DNA of 64,000 nucleotides from Oncomelania hupensis (Eukaryota; Mollusca; Gastropoda; Littorinimorpha; Pomatiopsidae). The DNA lies in NCBI GenBank assembly GCA_036898135.1, contig CM072525.1:25175059-25239058 (forward strand), written 5' to 3'. Positions 9,690 to 22,644 of the stretch are shown in pieces. The notes beneath the pieces are model-generated. The model did not search any database. It worked only from the letters and a program-made list of their open reading frames with translations, and was not told where the DNA came from. A program made the position numbers and the translations under genes. Positions within the stretch are counted from its first letter, which is position 1; each line of letters starts with the position of its first letter.

Positions 9690-9947
9690 CTTCACAGAGG
9701 TCATTTTTCTTGTAAAAGCCGCCCATACAGTTGCATATATAACTGCCATTGGTGTTTATACATATAGAGTGGTTAGAACATCGGTCAGTCGTGAAGCCAC
9801 ATTCGTCGACATCATCAGAGCACGTGTCTCCTGTCCAGCCAGGCTTGCAGATGCATTGTCCGTTAGTGCTGTTGCACTTGGCAGTGTGCGCTATGTTGCA
9901 CATGCATGTTCGGTTGCAGCCTGCACCATAGGTGTTGTCGGGACATT
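9690..9947 (-). CDS. Two-module exon: laminin-type EGF plus cbEGF (left unit)
   Basis: This 258-bp phase 1-1 exon starts ECPDNTYGAGCNRTC, giving a short EGF with the CNIAHTAKCNSTNGQCICKP pattern. It continues into a cbEGF (DDVDECGFTTDRCSNHS.CIN, GSYICNC, KKNDLCEG). The donor is GTATGG. Its organisation matches exon 27968-28234, so both descend from one ancestral two-module exon. It is the counterpart of 22645-22902 in the right unit, with small changes (GAGC/GVGC, CMCN/CTCN, CMGG/CMDG). It is intact and probably expressed if the locus is transcribed. Confidence 0.85.
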
Positions 9948-10949
9948 CTAAAGGTAGAAAACACAACACAATCACGTCTGTTTAGCTATCCGAACAGGTA
10001 TCAAGGATTGGGCATTGAAAGCCAGTCAATGGGTGTGAAATGGGATTATCAACGATGAATGTCGCCTTTAACGCTGAAGAAAAACTAGAATGCTCCTCCA
10101 ACTGCGGACAATTTATAAGAGTCGGCGTTCAAGAGCCTGATCGCTGTTAACTCTCATTTGATTGTTCATATGTGTCATTCAGCCATTATGTGTTAACATT
10201 TAAGTAAAATTGCCCGAGTACACTTTCTGCACAGGTTTGCATTCAACAGCAGTCTAATGTCCATTGGAAAGCCATCTAAACAAGCCTCAGTCAACAGGTA
10301 TGGAACATGGGAACACTATCTATCAACGCTGAAACAGCCAAACTATCAAATAATTAATTGCTTTCTGCGTTCCAAGGCGTCTGTGCATACATAACAGAAA
10401 CTATGTGCAATATGATACATTTTTTTAAAATGTGTGTGATGATGATGTTGATGATGTCTCGTATAGCGCGATTCTCCACGTCGGCAGACATGCTCATTAC
10501 GCATGCAGTGGTTGGGGTTTGTGTGCAGCAGCAGCAGAAGAAGGACATATATAATTATAGTACTTTTCTAAGGAGGCATAGTTAAAAGCACAACAACAAA
10601 ATGGTTGAAATAAAATAATGAATACAGGAGAAACATGCCAACAAAAGTAATGGCAAATTAATATCCTTCGACCCTGAAGTGCTTTGTCTGGGGTTTTAGC
10701 CATCCACAAACAAGATTGCTACAGGTACGAGTAAGTACCTATTATGACGAATTTATGAGTTTGTTAAAACAGAACATGTAACCGAACTAGTATGAGTTAG
10801 AAGGTGACACGTACGCATGCGTCTTGAAATGGTCCGCGAACAGAATATTTCCAATATCAGTCATAATTCTCTAAAACACTCAAGAGTCTTAATTTTGTAT
10901 TGTTATGATGATGTGGTGGTGTTTGAAAGAGTGTGGAGGGGGTAGACTA
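9948..10949. other. Intron at the right end of the left unit
   Basis: This stretch matches 22903-23940. It holds a short GAT-rich tract (about 10437-10460; longer in the right copy) and otherwise nothing I recognise. The last bases, gggtagactac, mark the end of homology between the units. Confidence 0.6.
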
Positions 10950-11194
10950 CATAAATCCAAATAAGGTTTTGATGCACCGACAGCGCTCGTGGCTAAATTG
11001 GCGTCTACGCTCAGTTCAAAAGATAGATATTCAGTTTTTATAAGGTCCAGCGGACTGCCAGGAGCCGAATCAGGATCACACAAAATTAAGCAAAATCAGA
11101 CTAAACTGTTAACATTTAAATATGATAAAAGATGTAAATAAAATCAGTCTCACCAATAAAATCCAACCAAGAATACAAAACAAGACGATATGAT

Positions 11195-14100
11195 TTATAT
11201 GCGATTAAAAAAATCAACATCATGTAAAAATTGAAACAGGTGTTCACTATTGCATACTTTAAGCATCTCATTAAAAGGTATCGAACCAAAATATCTTTCT
11301 CTTTCATCAACCAGATCAGCACATTCAGACATAAAATGGCGAACGGAAAAGGATTTGTAACATGCAAAGCACCATGGTGGTTCCTCTCCTTTTAAAAGGA
11401 AACTATGGGTGACATAAGTATGCCCAATATGAATGCGAGCCAAAACAGTTTCTTATTTGCGGGTGGACGCAAAGTTAGGCAAAGAAGCAGACAAATCTGG
11501 AAGAATTGAAAATAATTTGTTATTGATTGGATTAGACCATTCGGTCTGCCACAGCCGTTTATAATAAGAGCCAGTCATGCAACGCAGGTCAGAGTATGGA
11601 ACAAACTGGAAAATCTCTGAATGGAAATCTAGATACAGAGCTTCTTTAGCCGCTTTGTTCACTGCAACATTGCCGCGGATGCCCATGGGACTAGGTACCC
11701 ATATAAAAACTATCTTTTTACCCTCTGAAACAAGTTGTGTGTGGAGGTCATGGATCTCTGCCAGAAAAGGGTGCGATATTTTTCTCGTGGAAAGAGCCCG
11801 AAGTACTGACAGTGAATGGGACATGATTAAAAACGATGATCTTTTGGATTCATAAACCTGTTTCAGAGATTAATGAATTACCTTGAGCTCAGCTGTGTAA
11901 ACAGAACAAAAATCAAGTATACGCCGTTGTAAAGGCTGATCGAGGTGTCTCCTGGAGACCGACGCAGCAGCAACTGATCCTCATTTCTTCGACCCATCCG
12001 TAAAAAGGTTTTCATATCCTTTATACAATGAACATTGTTCTAGATAAAGTTGATTATAAACAGCTTCGGAAGTTTCGATCTTTTTGAAGGATGTGAGAGT
12101 GAAGTTGATAATAGGGTTGATGAGATTCCAGGGTGGGAGCACAGTTAGCAATTGATCATCATTAACAGAGTGAACATCTATGCCTGCAGTATCAAAGTGA
12201 GGACGTTCTCTGATACCAAAAGGCGGAAATTCTGTCGGTTTGTTGGAATATTTAAGCGCAAATAAAGGGTCTAGAAAACAACCATAAGCGGGATTTTCAG
12301 GGTTTGCTTTAAGTTTGAGAAAATAGTTCATGGCAAGCTGAAGCCTGCGGATCCTCAAAGGAGGTTCGTCAGCCTCAGCGTAGAGACTTTCCTTCGGTGA
12401 AGTGAGAAATGCCCCCAGACAGATCCGAAGATCTTGATGATGGATTGGATCCAAGGCTTTCAAATAGACCTTACTAGTGGAACCATATACGATGCTACCC
12501 TAATCCAATTTAGAGCGTACCAGAGAACGATAGAGAAGAAGCAGAGTTTGTTTGTCTGCTTCCCAGCCTGTGTGGCTGATAACTTTCAAAAATTAGGACT
12601 TTTTTGGCAGCTTTCCCTGAGGTATTTAATACGTGGCAGAAAAGTAAATTTGCTGGCAAAAATAATACCCAAAAATTTTAATTGTTTAGAAACTTTGATG
12701 GGTTGGCTATTAACATGGAGAGAAGGGTTCAAAACCTGGTTCTGTTTGCCATGCAAATGAATGCATTCGGTTTTAGAAAGCGAAAATTGGAAGCCGTTTT
12801 CTTCTACCCACCCCTGAATTTTATCTATGCAAAGCTGAAGTTGACGCTCCAGCCCTGCCAATGTTTTACCCTTAGCCGAGATGAAGAAATCATCAACAAA
12901 CAAAGATTTATCTATGCCAGATTTGACGTTTTGAACTATGTTGTTGATCTTAATGTTAAACAAAAGAGGAGATAGAATGCTACCCTTAGGGTCAAAAGAA
13001 TCTGATAAAGCGGAGCCAGGTCGGATCTGAAACTTTCTATCGGTAAAAAAAAAAGTTCAATAAAAATGGGTAAGTTCCCACATTTGCCCGGGATTTCTAG
13101 ATCTTTTAGAATCCCGAACTTTCAAGTCGTGTCATACGCCTTTTCTAGATCAAACAACACAGAAACAACATGTTCACCGTTAACCAACGCGTTTTTGACG
13201 AACGACTCGAATTGAACGAGATGATCTGAAGTGCTCCTGTTTTTGCGGAAACCACACTGAGAAATATCAAGAGCGTTGATGGATTCTAACTGTCACACCA
13301 AACGCTCATAGATCATTCTTTCCAAAGTTTTGCACAAACAGCTTGTAAGAGCAATGGGCCTGTAGTTGTTTGGATCAGGGTGAACCTTACCAGGTTTAGG
13401 GATTGGAACAACAACTGCTTCCTGCCAAGATGGGGGAAAGGAACCAGAAGACCAGATATGATTAAACACAGCCAAGAGAAATTTAAGGGAATCGTTAGGC
13501 AGGTGCGAAATTAACTGGTAATGAATATCCATAGAAAAGGTAAGGTTATATGGGTCACAATTATCGGAGTCCAAAAAGCAGGGTTCTCGTTCTTTTTTAT
13601 CTTTGATGTCTTGGATTTTTTGGGAATAATGAGCGGACGACGAATTGTGGTGGATAGTAGATGCCAACAAATTAGCCAACTGCTTTTTGTCAGTGATAAT
13701 CTGTCCACGTTTTTTTCAGACCTTGGATCAAAGCTTTGGAGTTTTTTCCTTTAATTTAAAAAAAAATTATTTTTCGGACTGTTTTGGAAGAAGTTTTGGT
13801 ATGAAGTTTGGAACAGAAGGTTTTCCAGGATTGACGCCTTTTTTGTTTAAAGAGATACCTAGATTTAGCTCGTAGCTTCTGGTGATTAAGTTTATTTTCA
13901 GCAGTAGGATCTTGAAAGGAACTTTGTTGGGCTTCCTTTGGTGATGAAGAGTCTTGCATTCTTAATCAAACCAAGGGCTCTTCGGAGCACTGCTTTTAAT
14001 AGACGCTTTGGGTATATTTTCGGAAGCACGTTCTAATAGGATATGAGAAAACTCCAAAGCTGGATCTTCGGAATTTAGAATGTCATTGGCCATTCGACAA

Positions 14101-14810
14101 GCTACGGAGTGTCCAAATTTGTCCCAATCTGCTTCTTTTTTCTTTTTTTTTAAATTCCAGCGCTGCTGGAGTTTTTCAGATTAATCTTCTAGAAACTTTT
14201 GAAAAATAGGAAAATGGTCACTCCCTCAAAGATCCGAATGAGGTTTTCAATCCAGATCCAATAAAAAAGAAGTGTCACAGATGGTCAGGTCTAAATTAGA
14301 AAATGTTTCTAAATGACAATAGGTAGGAAAATCTGAATTTAAAATACTGAGGTTGAGGTCATTGAAAACATTCTCCAGAATTTTGCCTTGGGGATTCTGA
14401 TGGTCACTTCCCCATCTGAGAGAGTGACCACTCAGATCCCCAACAATCACAAAGGGAGATGGGAGTTGGTCTATAAAGTTTAATAAATCAGCTTTACATA
14501 TGGTTTTTGAAGGGGATAAATATAAGGAACAGACTGTTACAGTTTGTTTAAAGATATTCGAGCAGCAATCGCCTCTAGGGGTGTGGTCAATGTAACTGGG
14601 CTAAATAAAATGTCTGACCGAACACATAAAGCATTCCCACGAAAAATATTGGATTGTGGGCAAAGAGTATCCAGACAATTGAAGTATTTTATCAGGACTC
14701 AAAAGTTTCCTGTAGACAACTGATACTTGGTCGGTTGTTAATAAACAGGGGCAACTGTTCGTAGTTGGATTTAGGGCCTCTAATTTTCCATTGTATTATA
14801 AAAGTCCTGA
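11195..14810 (-). pseudogene. Jockey-type ORF2: endonuclease, RT, RNase H, C-terminal Cys/His region (dead)
   Basis: This is the most complete ORF2 in the window. The endonuclease runs about 14800-14180 (IIQWKIRG, VGDLSGHSLRWGSDHQNP, NLDLTICDTS). RT runs about 13700-12480 (NNYRPIALTSCLCK, FDLEKAYDTT, LFVDDFFISAKGK, VSKQLKFLGIIF, YRSLVRSKLD). RNase H runs about 12030-11600 (LFTDGSKK, AELKVIH, SHSLSVLRALS, WVPSPMGIRGNVAVNKAAKE). A C-terminal ARIHIGHTYVTHSFLLKGE...C..C block spans about 11440-11330. The catalytic box reads VDDF. At least ten stops plus frameshifts interrupt it, many being TGA at positions that are Trp in relatives. Confidence 0.85.
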
Positions 14811-15344
14811 TAAGAAGAAATAAAAATAATATTTTATTGCAATCAATTTTTTACTCTGATATTTCTCCTTAATTATAGCAATTTTTTTAGCTGGAGATGG
14901 AGGTGCTGACCCCTGTTGAGGTGACTCCTCCATGTCAATAGTTTCTACCTCCAAGGAGGCGAAACGAAGTAATGTCTTTTTTTTTAGAAGACAACGGTCC
15001 TGGTTTATTTTCAGTCCTTGAAGAGGACTTTGAGTTTGTGGACCGTTGTGCGGTCCCAGTCAAAGGTGTTCGACTTCGATGGGGCGAGGAGGAGGAGGGG
15101 CGTGGACCAGGTGCCCTCCCACGTCCCGAAAGTACAACAGGGTGTAGAGGTGTGGTAAGGGGGGTGGAGACGGCTTTTCACGCAGCCGCCGGCGCGCTCA
15201 CCTTAAGAGATTACATTGTCTTAGTGGTAGTCGTCCCGCTTGAACACTTGATTACTAGAGCCAATACTATCTTTTTCTATTGTTTTTATCAATTCTTTCA
15301 GAGAATTGAGAATCGCTTGAGCACGTATGGCAAAGTATTTGTTA

Positions 15345-18241
15345 AGGCCTATCCTATCCTATACCGTAACTCAGAGGTCGTAGGGGCACTACAGATGATT
15401 GTTTAACCAACCTACTCCATCTTTCTCTGTCCTCAGCAACCCTGATGGTTTCGCTCAGTGTCAAACCAGTCCATTCTCGAATGTTGTCCTCCCACCTCTT
15501 TTTCGGCCTCCCTTTTCTTCTACCTCCTTGCACTGTGCCTTGCAGGATGGTCTTTGCAAGGCCTGATGATGTGGTGACGTGTCCATACCATCGGAGTTTC
15601 AGTTTTTTCACCACTGTGAGCAGGTCATCGTGTTGTCCAATGGCTTGCGTGATGGTCTGTCGGACTTCGTCGTTGTTGTGCTGGGTAAAGGAAATGCCCA
15701 GAAGTCTTCTGTAGCACTTCATCTCCTTGCTTTGTATTCTTCGTTTTTGATCTGCAGTGAGGGTCCATGTTTCGCAAGCGTATAAGAAGATGGAGATGAC
15801 AAGGGAGCGCAGCACTCTTACCTTGGAATGTAGGTTGATGGTCCTGTCTTTCCAAATGGGCTTCAACATTGCCAGGGCAGCAGTTGTTTGTGCGATACCG
15901 GAGAGTACTTTCTGTCGGGCCCCATTGTCTGATACAATGGCTCCTAAATATTTGAAGCTATGCACTGTGTTGAGGGATTGGCCTTGGACTTTGATGTCCA
16001 TGTTAATGCCATTGGTGTTGTTGGTCATCATTTTTGTAACAAGCAGACCAGTTTACCCCGCACTATTTGAGCTTTTGCTTGTTTGGTCGGTGGTAAAACT
16101 TAGAAGGTTACTGTAGTCTATAGCAGACGATTAAGGTATAACTGATGTGTACACACACTGCGATCTGACGTGAGCCGTGTAGTGACATGATCGCGGCCTA
16201 CGATGGTGTTTCGAATTTTATATCCACTTAGATGGTTCAGCCAATCGGGACACAGGTATAGTGGTTAGAACCAGTTCTGGCCGATTCAGTCAAAGCCAGG
16301 TAGGAGGTCAGTCGAGTTTGAGACGCTAAGGAGTACACAGTACTCTCCAACAGAATCTCTCCTGAGAAGATTAGACAGCAATGCTTGTTGAATATCCGAA
16401 TTCAATCAAGTAGCCACGGCCTGACATTGTCGAACAGTGAGACGCTCTGCACAGACCTATTATTCAGGGTTGTGCAGAATTTCGTCTCATATGTTACAGA
16501 TGAGCAGGCGGTATATCGTAAGCCCAACTCGGCACAAGACAACACCAAGTCAACGCGTACAGTGGGCTGCCGAGGCATCAACAGCATCGTGCGCAGATAG
16601 CCCCAAACGTCGTACCAAAAAGTCAAAGACTACACGATGACACAGCGTGTACCAGAAGCTACCTCAATGCAGCGCTTCCACCACGCAGTTAAGTGCTCTA
16701 GAAACAGTGCACTAACACTCGGTAGAAACAGTACCACAGTAGTCCACTCTTCATGAACGCTAGTAGCCAGAGCCCGATGAAGAAAAAGTAGCTGCCTAGA
16801 TTATCAGCGAGCGAATCATTCACATTGACAATTGAACTTTTAAGTTAGTTTCGTACTTCGAAGATCGTGTATAGAGTAGAAGAAATAAATGTGTTATTCT
16901 TACTGTTATCAAGTGGCTGGACTACATATGATTCATAGCCGTGTGAAAGCTAGTGTGACAGTGATCTTTTACCATTTTTCTATCTATCTCTGTACCCCAG
17001 CCTAAACACAGACCTAGCTAAACAAATAAATGTATTAAAGTAATTCACAGGGTGACTCACTAGCGGTCCCCATAGGATAAGACGAGAGGGTTACAGCATT
17101 CCATTGTGCAGAGCCCAGCAACAATAATACCCCACGTCACAATTTTGGTCTTCTCTGCACTTATTTCCATTCCATAGGCTCTGGAGGTAGTGTCAAGCCT
17201 CTGTAGCAGCTGTTCAAGTTCTTGTTCCTCTCCAGCCAATCCATCAATGTCATCGGCAAAACGAAGGTTGGAGATTGCTCTACCCCCTATGATTACTGTG
17301 CCTTCGTGATCTGCAAGGGCATCTGACATGATGCGCTCTAGGAAGATGTGACAGAGTGTTGGAGAAAGTAGGCATCCTTGACGCACACCGATTGTTGTTC
17401 TGAACCAGTTTCCGATGGCGCTGTTATGGAGGACTGCACTTGTAGCCTTGTCATACAGGTTTTTGATGACTTCTATAATTTTAGGGCTGATCTGGTACAC
17501 TCTCATGGTTGCCCACAGAGCTGCATGCCAGACTCGATCAAACGCCTTCTTGAAGTCTATGAACACATGATATAGGTGTTGGTGCTGTAGGTATTTCTCG
17601 CAGATTATTATGAGGTTGAAAATCTGTTCAGTGGTACTTCGCCCTGCCCTGAATCCTGCTTGTTCTTCAGCTATGATTTGTTAAGCTTGAGGTTTGAACC
17701 CTGTTTCAGGAGGACCTTGCTGGGATGGCTGATGAGGCTGTTTGTGCGGTAATTTTCACGCTCCTAAAGGTTACCTTTCTTTGGAAGAGTGATGACAAGC
17801 GACTGGGTCCATGGTGTAGGCAACTCACCACTCTGCCAGATCTTGCATAATCTTGTATTGTTTGTGTTGTCAATCTTGATAATGGTGATGGCGTCAATCA
17901 TCGCTTCTCCTCATGCTTGAAGCAGTTCCGCGGGGATGTTGTCCACTCCCGCTGACTTCCCTTTCTTCAGCGACTACACTGCTCCTCAACTTCTTCTCGG
18001 AGAATTGGGAGGATTTCTTCTTCTTCTCTGTTCTCGGGACATGCTAGAACTGATGGGTCTCCGTTTGGTGTGTGGTTGTAAAGATCAGAGCAGTACTCTG
18101 TCCATCTATCCAAGACTTCTTGCTCTTCTGTAAGGCATATGCCAGACTTGCTTTGGATCGTGGAGACCTTGGGCTGTTTAACACTTGTCAGCCGTTTCAC
18201 GGTCTGGTAGGCTGACTGTGTGTTGTTGAGGCCACTTCAGC
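15345..18241 (-). mobile_element. Nested RTE element, right copy
   Basis: This is the counterpart of 2312-5215, with the same 5' truncation, the same nested solo LTR (16035-17141) and the same pentanucleotide tail. The C-terminal frame 15354-16031 is 225 codons, one shorter than the left copy (TQHNNDEV against TQHNTNDEV). The RT core 17142-17566 keeps DFKKAFDRVWH and FADDIDGLAG. It was duplicated together with the 13 kb unit and is not an independent insertion. Confidence 0.88.
16035..17141 (+). mobile_element. Solo LTR (family LTR-A), right copy
   Basis: This is identical in structure to 3010-4116: 1107 bp, TGTAAC...GTCACA ends, and a 5-bp flanking direct repeat ATTTT (16030-16034 and 17142-17146). 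Scattered substitutions relative to the left copy accumulated after the segmental duplication. Confidence 0.85.
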
Positions 18242-18776
18242 AAAACTCGGTTTGTTCGTACCACATGGGTTCAGATTCTCATACCGTTTTCTCACTTCTA
18301 TGTTCTTATTTTCTGAATTTCAGCCTCCCTGATCCAAATAGGGCAAGATTTTGACGATGCAGGATGATCTCTCTTGTAATTTGCGCACTTCGTTGAGTGT
18401 GAGGTGACAACTCACATTTATATAGATCACCCGGCTACCTAGCTCCAGCTTGGTGCCATTTCTAGCTCGTAGTTCTCATATTATTTCCGTGGGACAGTCC
18501 ACTAAGAAACTTCCATCTCTCAGTCTTTTTATATCTTTGATCTGTCTTGACCCTCCCACAAACCACTTTTCCACGACAAATGGGGAAGTGTTTTGGTTTT
18601 CGTTGGTCATCCTAACAATCAAGAAGCGTGGCCATGTTTTGAAGAGGCCAGATTTCTTGACTGTTCGTCTAGTTTCCATGTCGCTGTCAGAATCGTGTCC
18701 ATTAGTTTGGTCCAGTCCGTCATGAGTTCTTTTCAGCTTTTGGGTTTTTGTTTGTGTTGTCATTGTTGTCATTGTC
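18242..18776 (-). pseudogene. Jockey-type ORF1 N-terminal part, right copy
   Basis: This is the counterpart of 5216-5755. The reading MTTMTTQTKTQ, then WPRFLIV, SPFVVEKW and KRLRDGSFLVDCP is preserved. It differs by a few substitutions (VKKSGLF against VKESDLF; RMTNENQNTS against SMTNENQNIS). Confidence 0.7.
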
Positions 18777-19143
18777 TGGGCATTTCCTTTACCCAGCACA
18801 TCACCAGCGATGAAGTCCGACAGACCATCACACAAGCCATTGGATAACACGATGACCTGCTCACAGTGGTGAAGAAACGGAAACTCCGATGGTATGGACA
18901 TGTCACCAGATCATCAGGCCTTGCAAAAACCATCCTGCAAGGCACAGTGCAAGGAGGTAGAAGAAGAGGGAGACCGAAAAAGAGGTGGGGGGAGGACAAC
19001 ATTCGAGAATGAACTGGCTTGACACTGAGCGAAGCCATCAGGATTGCTGAGGACAGAGAAAGATGGATTACGCTGGTTAAACGATCATCTGTGGTGCCCC
19101 TACGACCTCCTAGTTACGGTATAGGATAGGATAGGGATAGGAT
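18777..19143 (+). mobile_element. 5'-truncated RTE fragment, plus strand, right copy
   Basis: This is the counterpart of 5756-6112, encoding the RTE C-terminus (TQHITSDEVRQTITQAIG, KLRWYGHVTRSSGLAK) and ending in GGATA repeats. It carries a private insertion after KKRW (RWGEDN) and a TGA at the conserved REWTG tryptophan (gagaatgaactgg), so it has decayed separately from the left copy. Confidence 0.85.
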
Positions 19144-19528
19144 GTCACTGAAGCGTAGGCTCAACGATTGCAGAAATAAACGGTCACCCTTGGAGAGCTG
19201 CCGTGCTAGGGAAGCGACAATGGATGGGCAGTGAGGTCCATAGGCCTGGGGCCGCCCCTCATGCCAGACCCTGCGCATTTGCGATTGTGACATGTTTAAA
19301 CAGGCCACAACCATCCAGCCTCTGGCCATACGGAACCAACGTAGGCTTGCCTGTATGGGAAAGAGTTTTGGTGAGAAAGAAGGGATAGAAAGAAAAAAAA
19401 GGGAAAAGCTGCCAAGTTGGTGGAAAGAGTTTTAGGGTGAAATAGAATACAGGTGAAAGGACCAGAAAGGCTACCTGCCCGTGGGGGCGTTCTTCACTGA
19501 TACATTATGAATTAAAAGATTAGCATCA

Positions 19529-20295
19529 ACCTCCGGCTCAAAATACACTCATGTATTGTCAAATAAACTACAGCAAAAGTTGTATTATGTCAAAAAACGG
19601 TGACCTTGGGATGATATTAACCTTCAGTTACCTTGACCTTGAGATGACCTTGATGAGACCTTTCATGCATGCCTGATCAAATAAACAAATGTTGCATACT
19701 ATGTGTTAAATATACAGCAATTCCACTGCACGGTGACCTTTTTTAAAGTATCTTTTCGCAAGGCCTAAAATGGCCTTGACTTTCAAGATCAATGCAATCA
19801 TCTCTAAATACAAGTTTGGACTCTATATCTCTCATAGTTTAGATGTCAAGGTCACTATACTAACCGACTTTGGACAGCTCCAGTGATCTTGACATTTGTG
19901 AGGTTGACCAAATTTGTAAAGTATGTGTGTCTCATTGATATCTATCACGCATCAAAGAATCACAAGTTCAACCTAGAAAAAAATATTGAAATTTTGTGAA
20001 AAAATGTGGGTTTTTTAAAACTAACATTTGATGACCCTGTGACCTTGACCTTGAAATGAAGTCATTCATTCACTGATCATTTATGGGGTCTCATGGGTTA
20101 TACACCATCTTACTAAGCTTGGTTAGACGACGGACAGACGGACGGACGAACCCATTTTTTTAATGTCATTTGTGGACTATTTAAGAATCATCTCGCACAG
20201 ATTTGCAAAAATCTTGATTTTCTTGGTAGGGAGGGAGGGGTGGGGTGGGGGGGATGAGTACATAGACTCACATTGATATGCATGCGAGTCAAAAA
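19529..20295 (+). repeat. Dispersed repeat family A (copy A2)
   Basis: This is the duplicate of A1 with a few substitutions and indels. It begins at the CCTCCGGCTC block and ends ATGCATGCGAGTCAAAAA. The A-family copy was therefore already in place before the segmental duplication. Confidence 0.8.
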
Positions 20296-20677
20296 ACTAA
20301 ATTGTCTCGGTACTTCTTCACAACCTGTAACACATTATTGCAACATACCTGCAGGTCAGCCATCTTTTACATTATAACCACTAAAACAAAATTGCCTTCC
20401 GACAAACCGTTAATAGTATGTCGATTTTGTACAAACGGAAGCATGTCCTTGAGGTAGCTTGGCAATACAAGGATATTCAAGACTTCCAACAGAGTTGTAA
20501 AAATTTCACAGCCCATTTACCAAAACCCTTATTTCATCTTTCACTTCATCTAATAAGAAATACTTACAAAGTGTACGGGGTTGATCTAGTTTGGTCACAT
20601 TAAGGGATTTACGAAATATGTTGCAATTTGTTTTCTAAGTCACACAACATTGAAATGTGGAATTTCCCTACACTTAC

Positions 20678-20800
20678 CTTCGCAAGTCCTCTGATCAGTT
20701 TTGAGTAAAAAACCAACAGGACAGGAACAGAGGTGGGATCCGTCAGTGTTGTTACATAAGTGGCTGCATCCACCATTGCTGTCAGAACACTCGTTGATAT
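20678..20800 (-). CDS. cbEGF module exon (right unit, intact counterpart of the frameshifted exon)
   Basis: This 123-bp phase 1-1 exon encodes [23 protein letters not shown] and [19 protein letters not shown]. All six EGF cysteines and the calcium-site residues are present. AG acceptor and GTAAGT donor are intact. Comparison with 7730-7850 shows that the left copy lost 2 bp. The intron to the next exon is longer here than inside the 431-bp array. Confidence 0.84.
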
Positions 20801-21264
20801 CTTTGGGAGAAAAGCAAAGGTAAGGTTTAGCATCAAACTCAAAACAAACTTTCCATGAAACAAAACATACTGGTTGCAGTTTATTCTCTAAATATATCGA
20901 CCACCCAACTGATGAGACTGTTCTAAAAAAAAAATTAAAGAAACAAAATAACTTCAAATCAGCAGAGTACTGCATTTTTTCAGTTGAATGAATATCAACA
21001 CAAGATCGATCTATGAAATGTAAAAGCAAACTACTCTCCTGCGTGATCCAATTCTTTAATAAACCCGGGCTGATGGCATACTTTTCCATTTAAAGGATGC
21101 TTTCATCAGAAAAGCATTGACATCAACAAATCAACGTATTTGAAAATGGCAGATTTCTCACAAGGCTTTTGGCGTTAAGAAGGACTTCAAAACAGTACCG
21201 CACCGTTTTAGTTGACTGAATATTAAACACATAACAATGAGATGTTGAATTTCCCTACCCTTAC

Positions 21265-21387
21265 CTTCGCAAGTCCTCTGATCAGTTTTGAGTGAAAAAC
21301 CAACAGGACAGGAACAGAGGTGGGATCCGTCAGTGTTGTTACATAAGTGGCTGCATCCACCATTGTTGTCAGAACACTCGTTGATAT
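21265..21387 (-). CDS. cbEGF module exon (right unit, array unit 2)
   Basis: This is an intact phase 1-1 cbEGF exon ([12 protein letters not shown] to DQRTCEG), 431 bp from the next one. The donor is GTAAGG. It encodes the same module as 8310-8432, and only intron positions and one or two silent bases differ. Confidence 0.83.
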
Positions 21388-21695
21388 CTTTGGGGAAAAG
21401 CAAAGGTAAGGTTTAGCATCAAAGTCAAAGCAAACTTTCCATAAACAAAACATACTGGTTTGAGTTTATTCTCTAAATATGTCGACCACCCAACTGATGA
21501 GACTGTTGAAGAAAAAAATTAAAGAAATAAAATAACTTCAAAACAGCAGAGCACTGCATTTTTTCAGTTGATTGAATATTAACATAACTCCCAAGGCTTT
21601 TGGCATTAAGTAGGACTTCAAAACAGTACAGCACCGTTTTAGTTGACTGAATAGTAAACACATAACATTGAGATGTTGAATTTCCCTACACTTAC

Positions 21696-21818
21696 CTTCG
21701 CAAGTCCTCTGATCAGTTTTGAGTGAAAACCCATCAGGACAGGAACAGAGGTGGGATCCGTCAGTGTTGTTACATAAGTGGCTGCATCCACCATTGTTGT
21801 CAGAACACTCGTTGATAT
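21696..21818 (-). CDS. cbEGF module exon (right unit, array unit 1)
   Basis: This is an intact phase 1-1 cbEGF exon with the [16 protein letters not shown] ending that distinguishes it from its neighbours. It is the counterpart of 8741-8863. AG acceptor and GTAAGT donor are present. Confidence 0.83.
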
Positions 21819-22127
21819 CTTTGGGGAAAAGCAAAGGTAAAGTTTAGCATCAAAGTCAAAGCAAACTTTCCATAAACAAAATATACTGGTTTGAGTTTAT
21901 TCTCTTAATATGTCGACCACCCAACTGATGAGACTGTTCAAGAAAAAAATTAAAGAAATAAAATAACTTCAAAACAGCAGAGCACTGCATTTTTTTAGTT
22001 GATTGAATATTAACATAACTCCCAAGGCTTTTGGCGTTAAGTAGGAACTTCAAAACAGTACTGCACCGTTTTAGTTGACTGAATATTAAACACACAACAT
22101 TGAGATGTTGAATTTCCCTACGCTTAC

Positions 22128-22178
22128 CTTCGCAAGTCCTCTGATCAGTTTTGAGTGAGAAACCAACAGGACAGGAAC
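22128..22178 (-). pseudogene. Truncated half cbEGF exon (right unit)
   Basis: Only [16 protein letters not shown] and the GTAAGC donor remain, 432 bp from the exon at 21696. The upstream part keeps a GATCC.ACCTCTGTT remnant of the exon, with a 4-bp disturbance, before switching to intron sequence. It shares its break with 9172-9222. Confidence 0.8.
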
Positions 22179-22644
22179 GCAACAGAGGTAGGATCAAATC
22201 AACGTATTTGAAAATGGCAAATTTCTCACAAGGTTTTTGGCGTTAAGTAGGACTTCAAATCAGTACTGCACCGTTTCAGCTGACTGAATATTAAACACCA
22301 GACTGATCTGTGGGATGGAAGAAAAAACTATTCTCCTTAATATCTAGTATTTTAACTAAGCCGAGACACCAACCTTGACCTATGAGGTAGGGCAAATACG
22401 ATGGCACGGGAGGCTGGCCACTGATCCCAGTAATGTTCATATGAAGTTTCATTGGTCAATATGTGATCATGGGTCTGGAGATACAGTGTGCAATGGAACT
22501 AACCTACCTGCTATGGACAGAACTACCCACCTGCAACGAATCGCCGGGGCGAAACTTATTTACACGTTCGTGTAAATCACAACCAACAAGAAATAAGCTT
22601 ACAGTATATACAACAAGGAAGCAAATAAAACGTGAAATCCATAC

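Larger units (their letters stand above)
10950..19491 (-). mobile_element. Jockey/CR1-group non-LTR retrotransposon, right copy (full length with nested insertions)
   Basis: Minus-strand order is leader (19491-19144), plus-strand RTE fragment (19143-18777), ORF1 start, nested RTE with solo LTR (18241-15345), ORF1 end, endonuclease-RT-RNase H ORF2 (about 14810-11195) and a 3' UTR ending CCTTATTTGGATTTAT at 10950. No poly(A) is seen at that end. The 3' terminus coincides exactly with the boundary of the 13 kb duplication. Multiple stops make it inactive. Confidence 0.82.

Noticed and set aside
9508..9951. Plus-strand 147-codon frame (and its copy at 22463-22906)
   Set aside because: It is antisense to the two-module EGF exon; the minus strand has cysteine spacing and splice sites.
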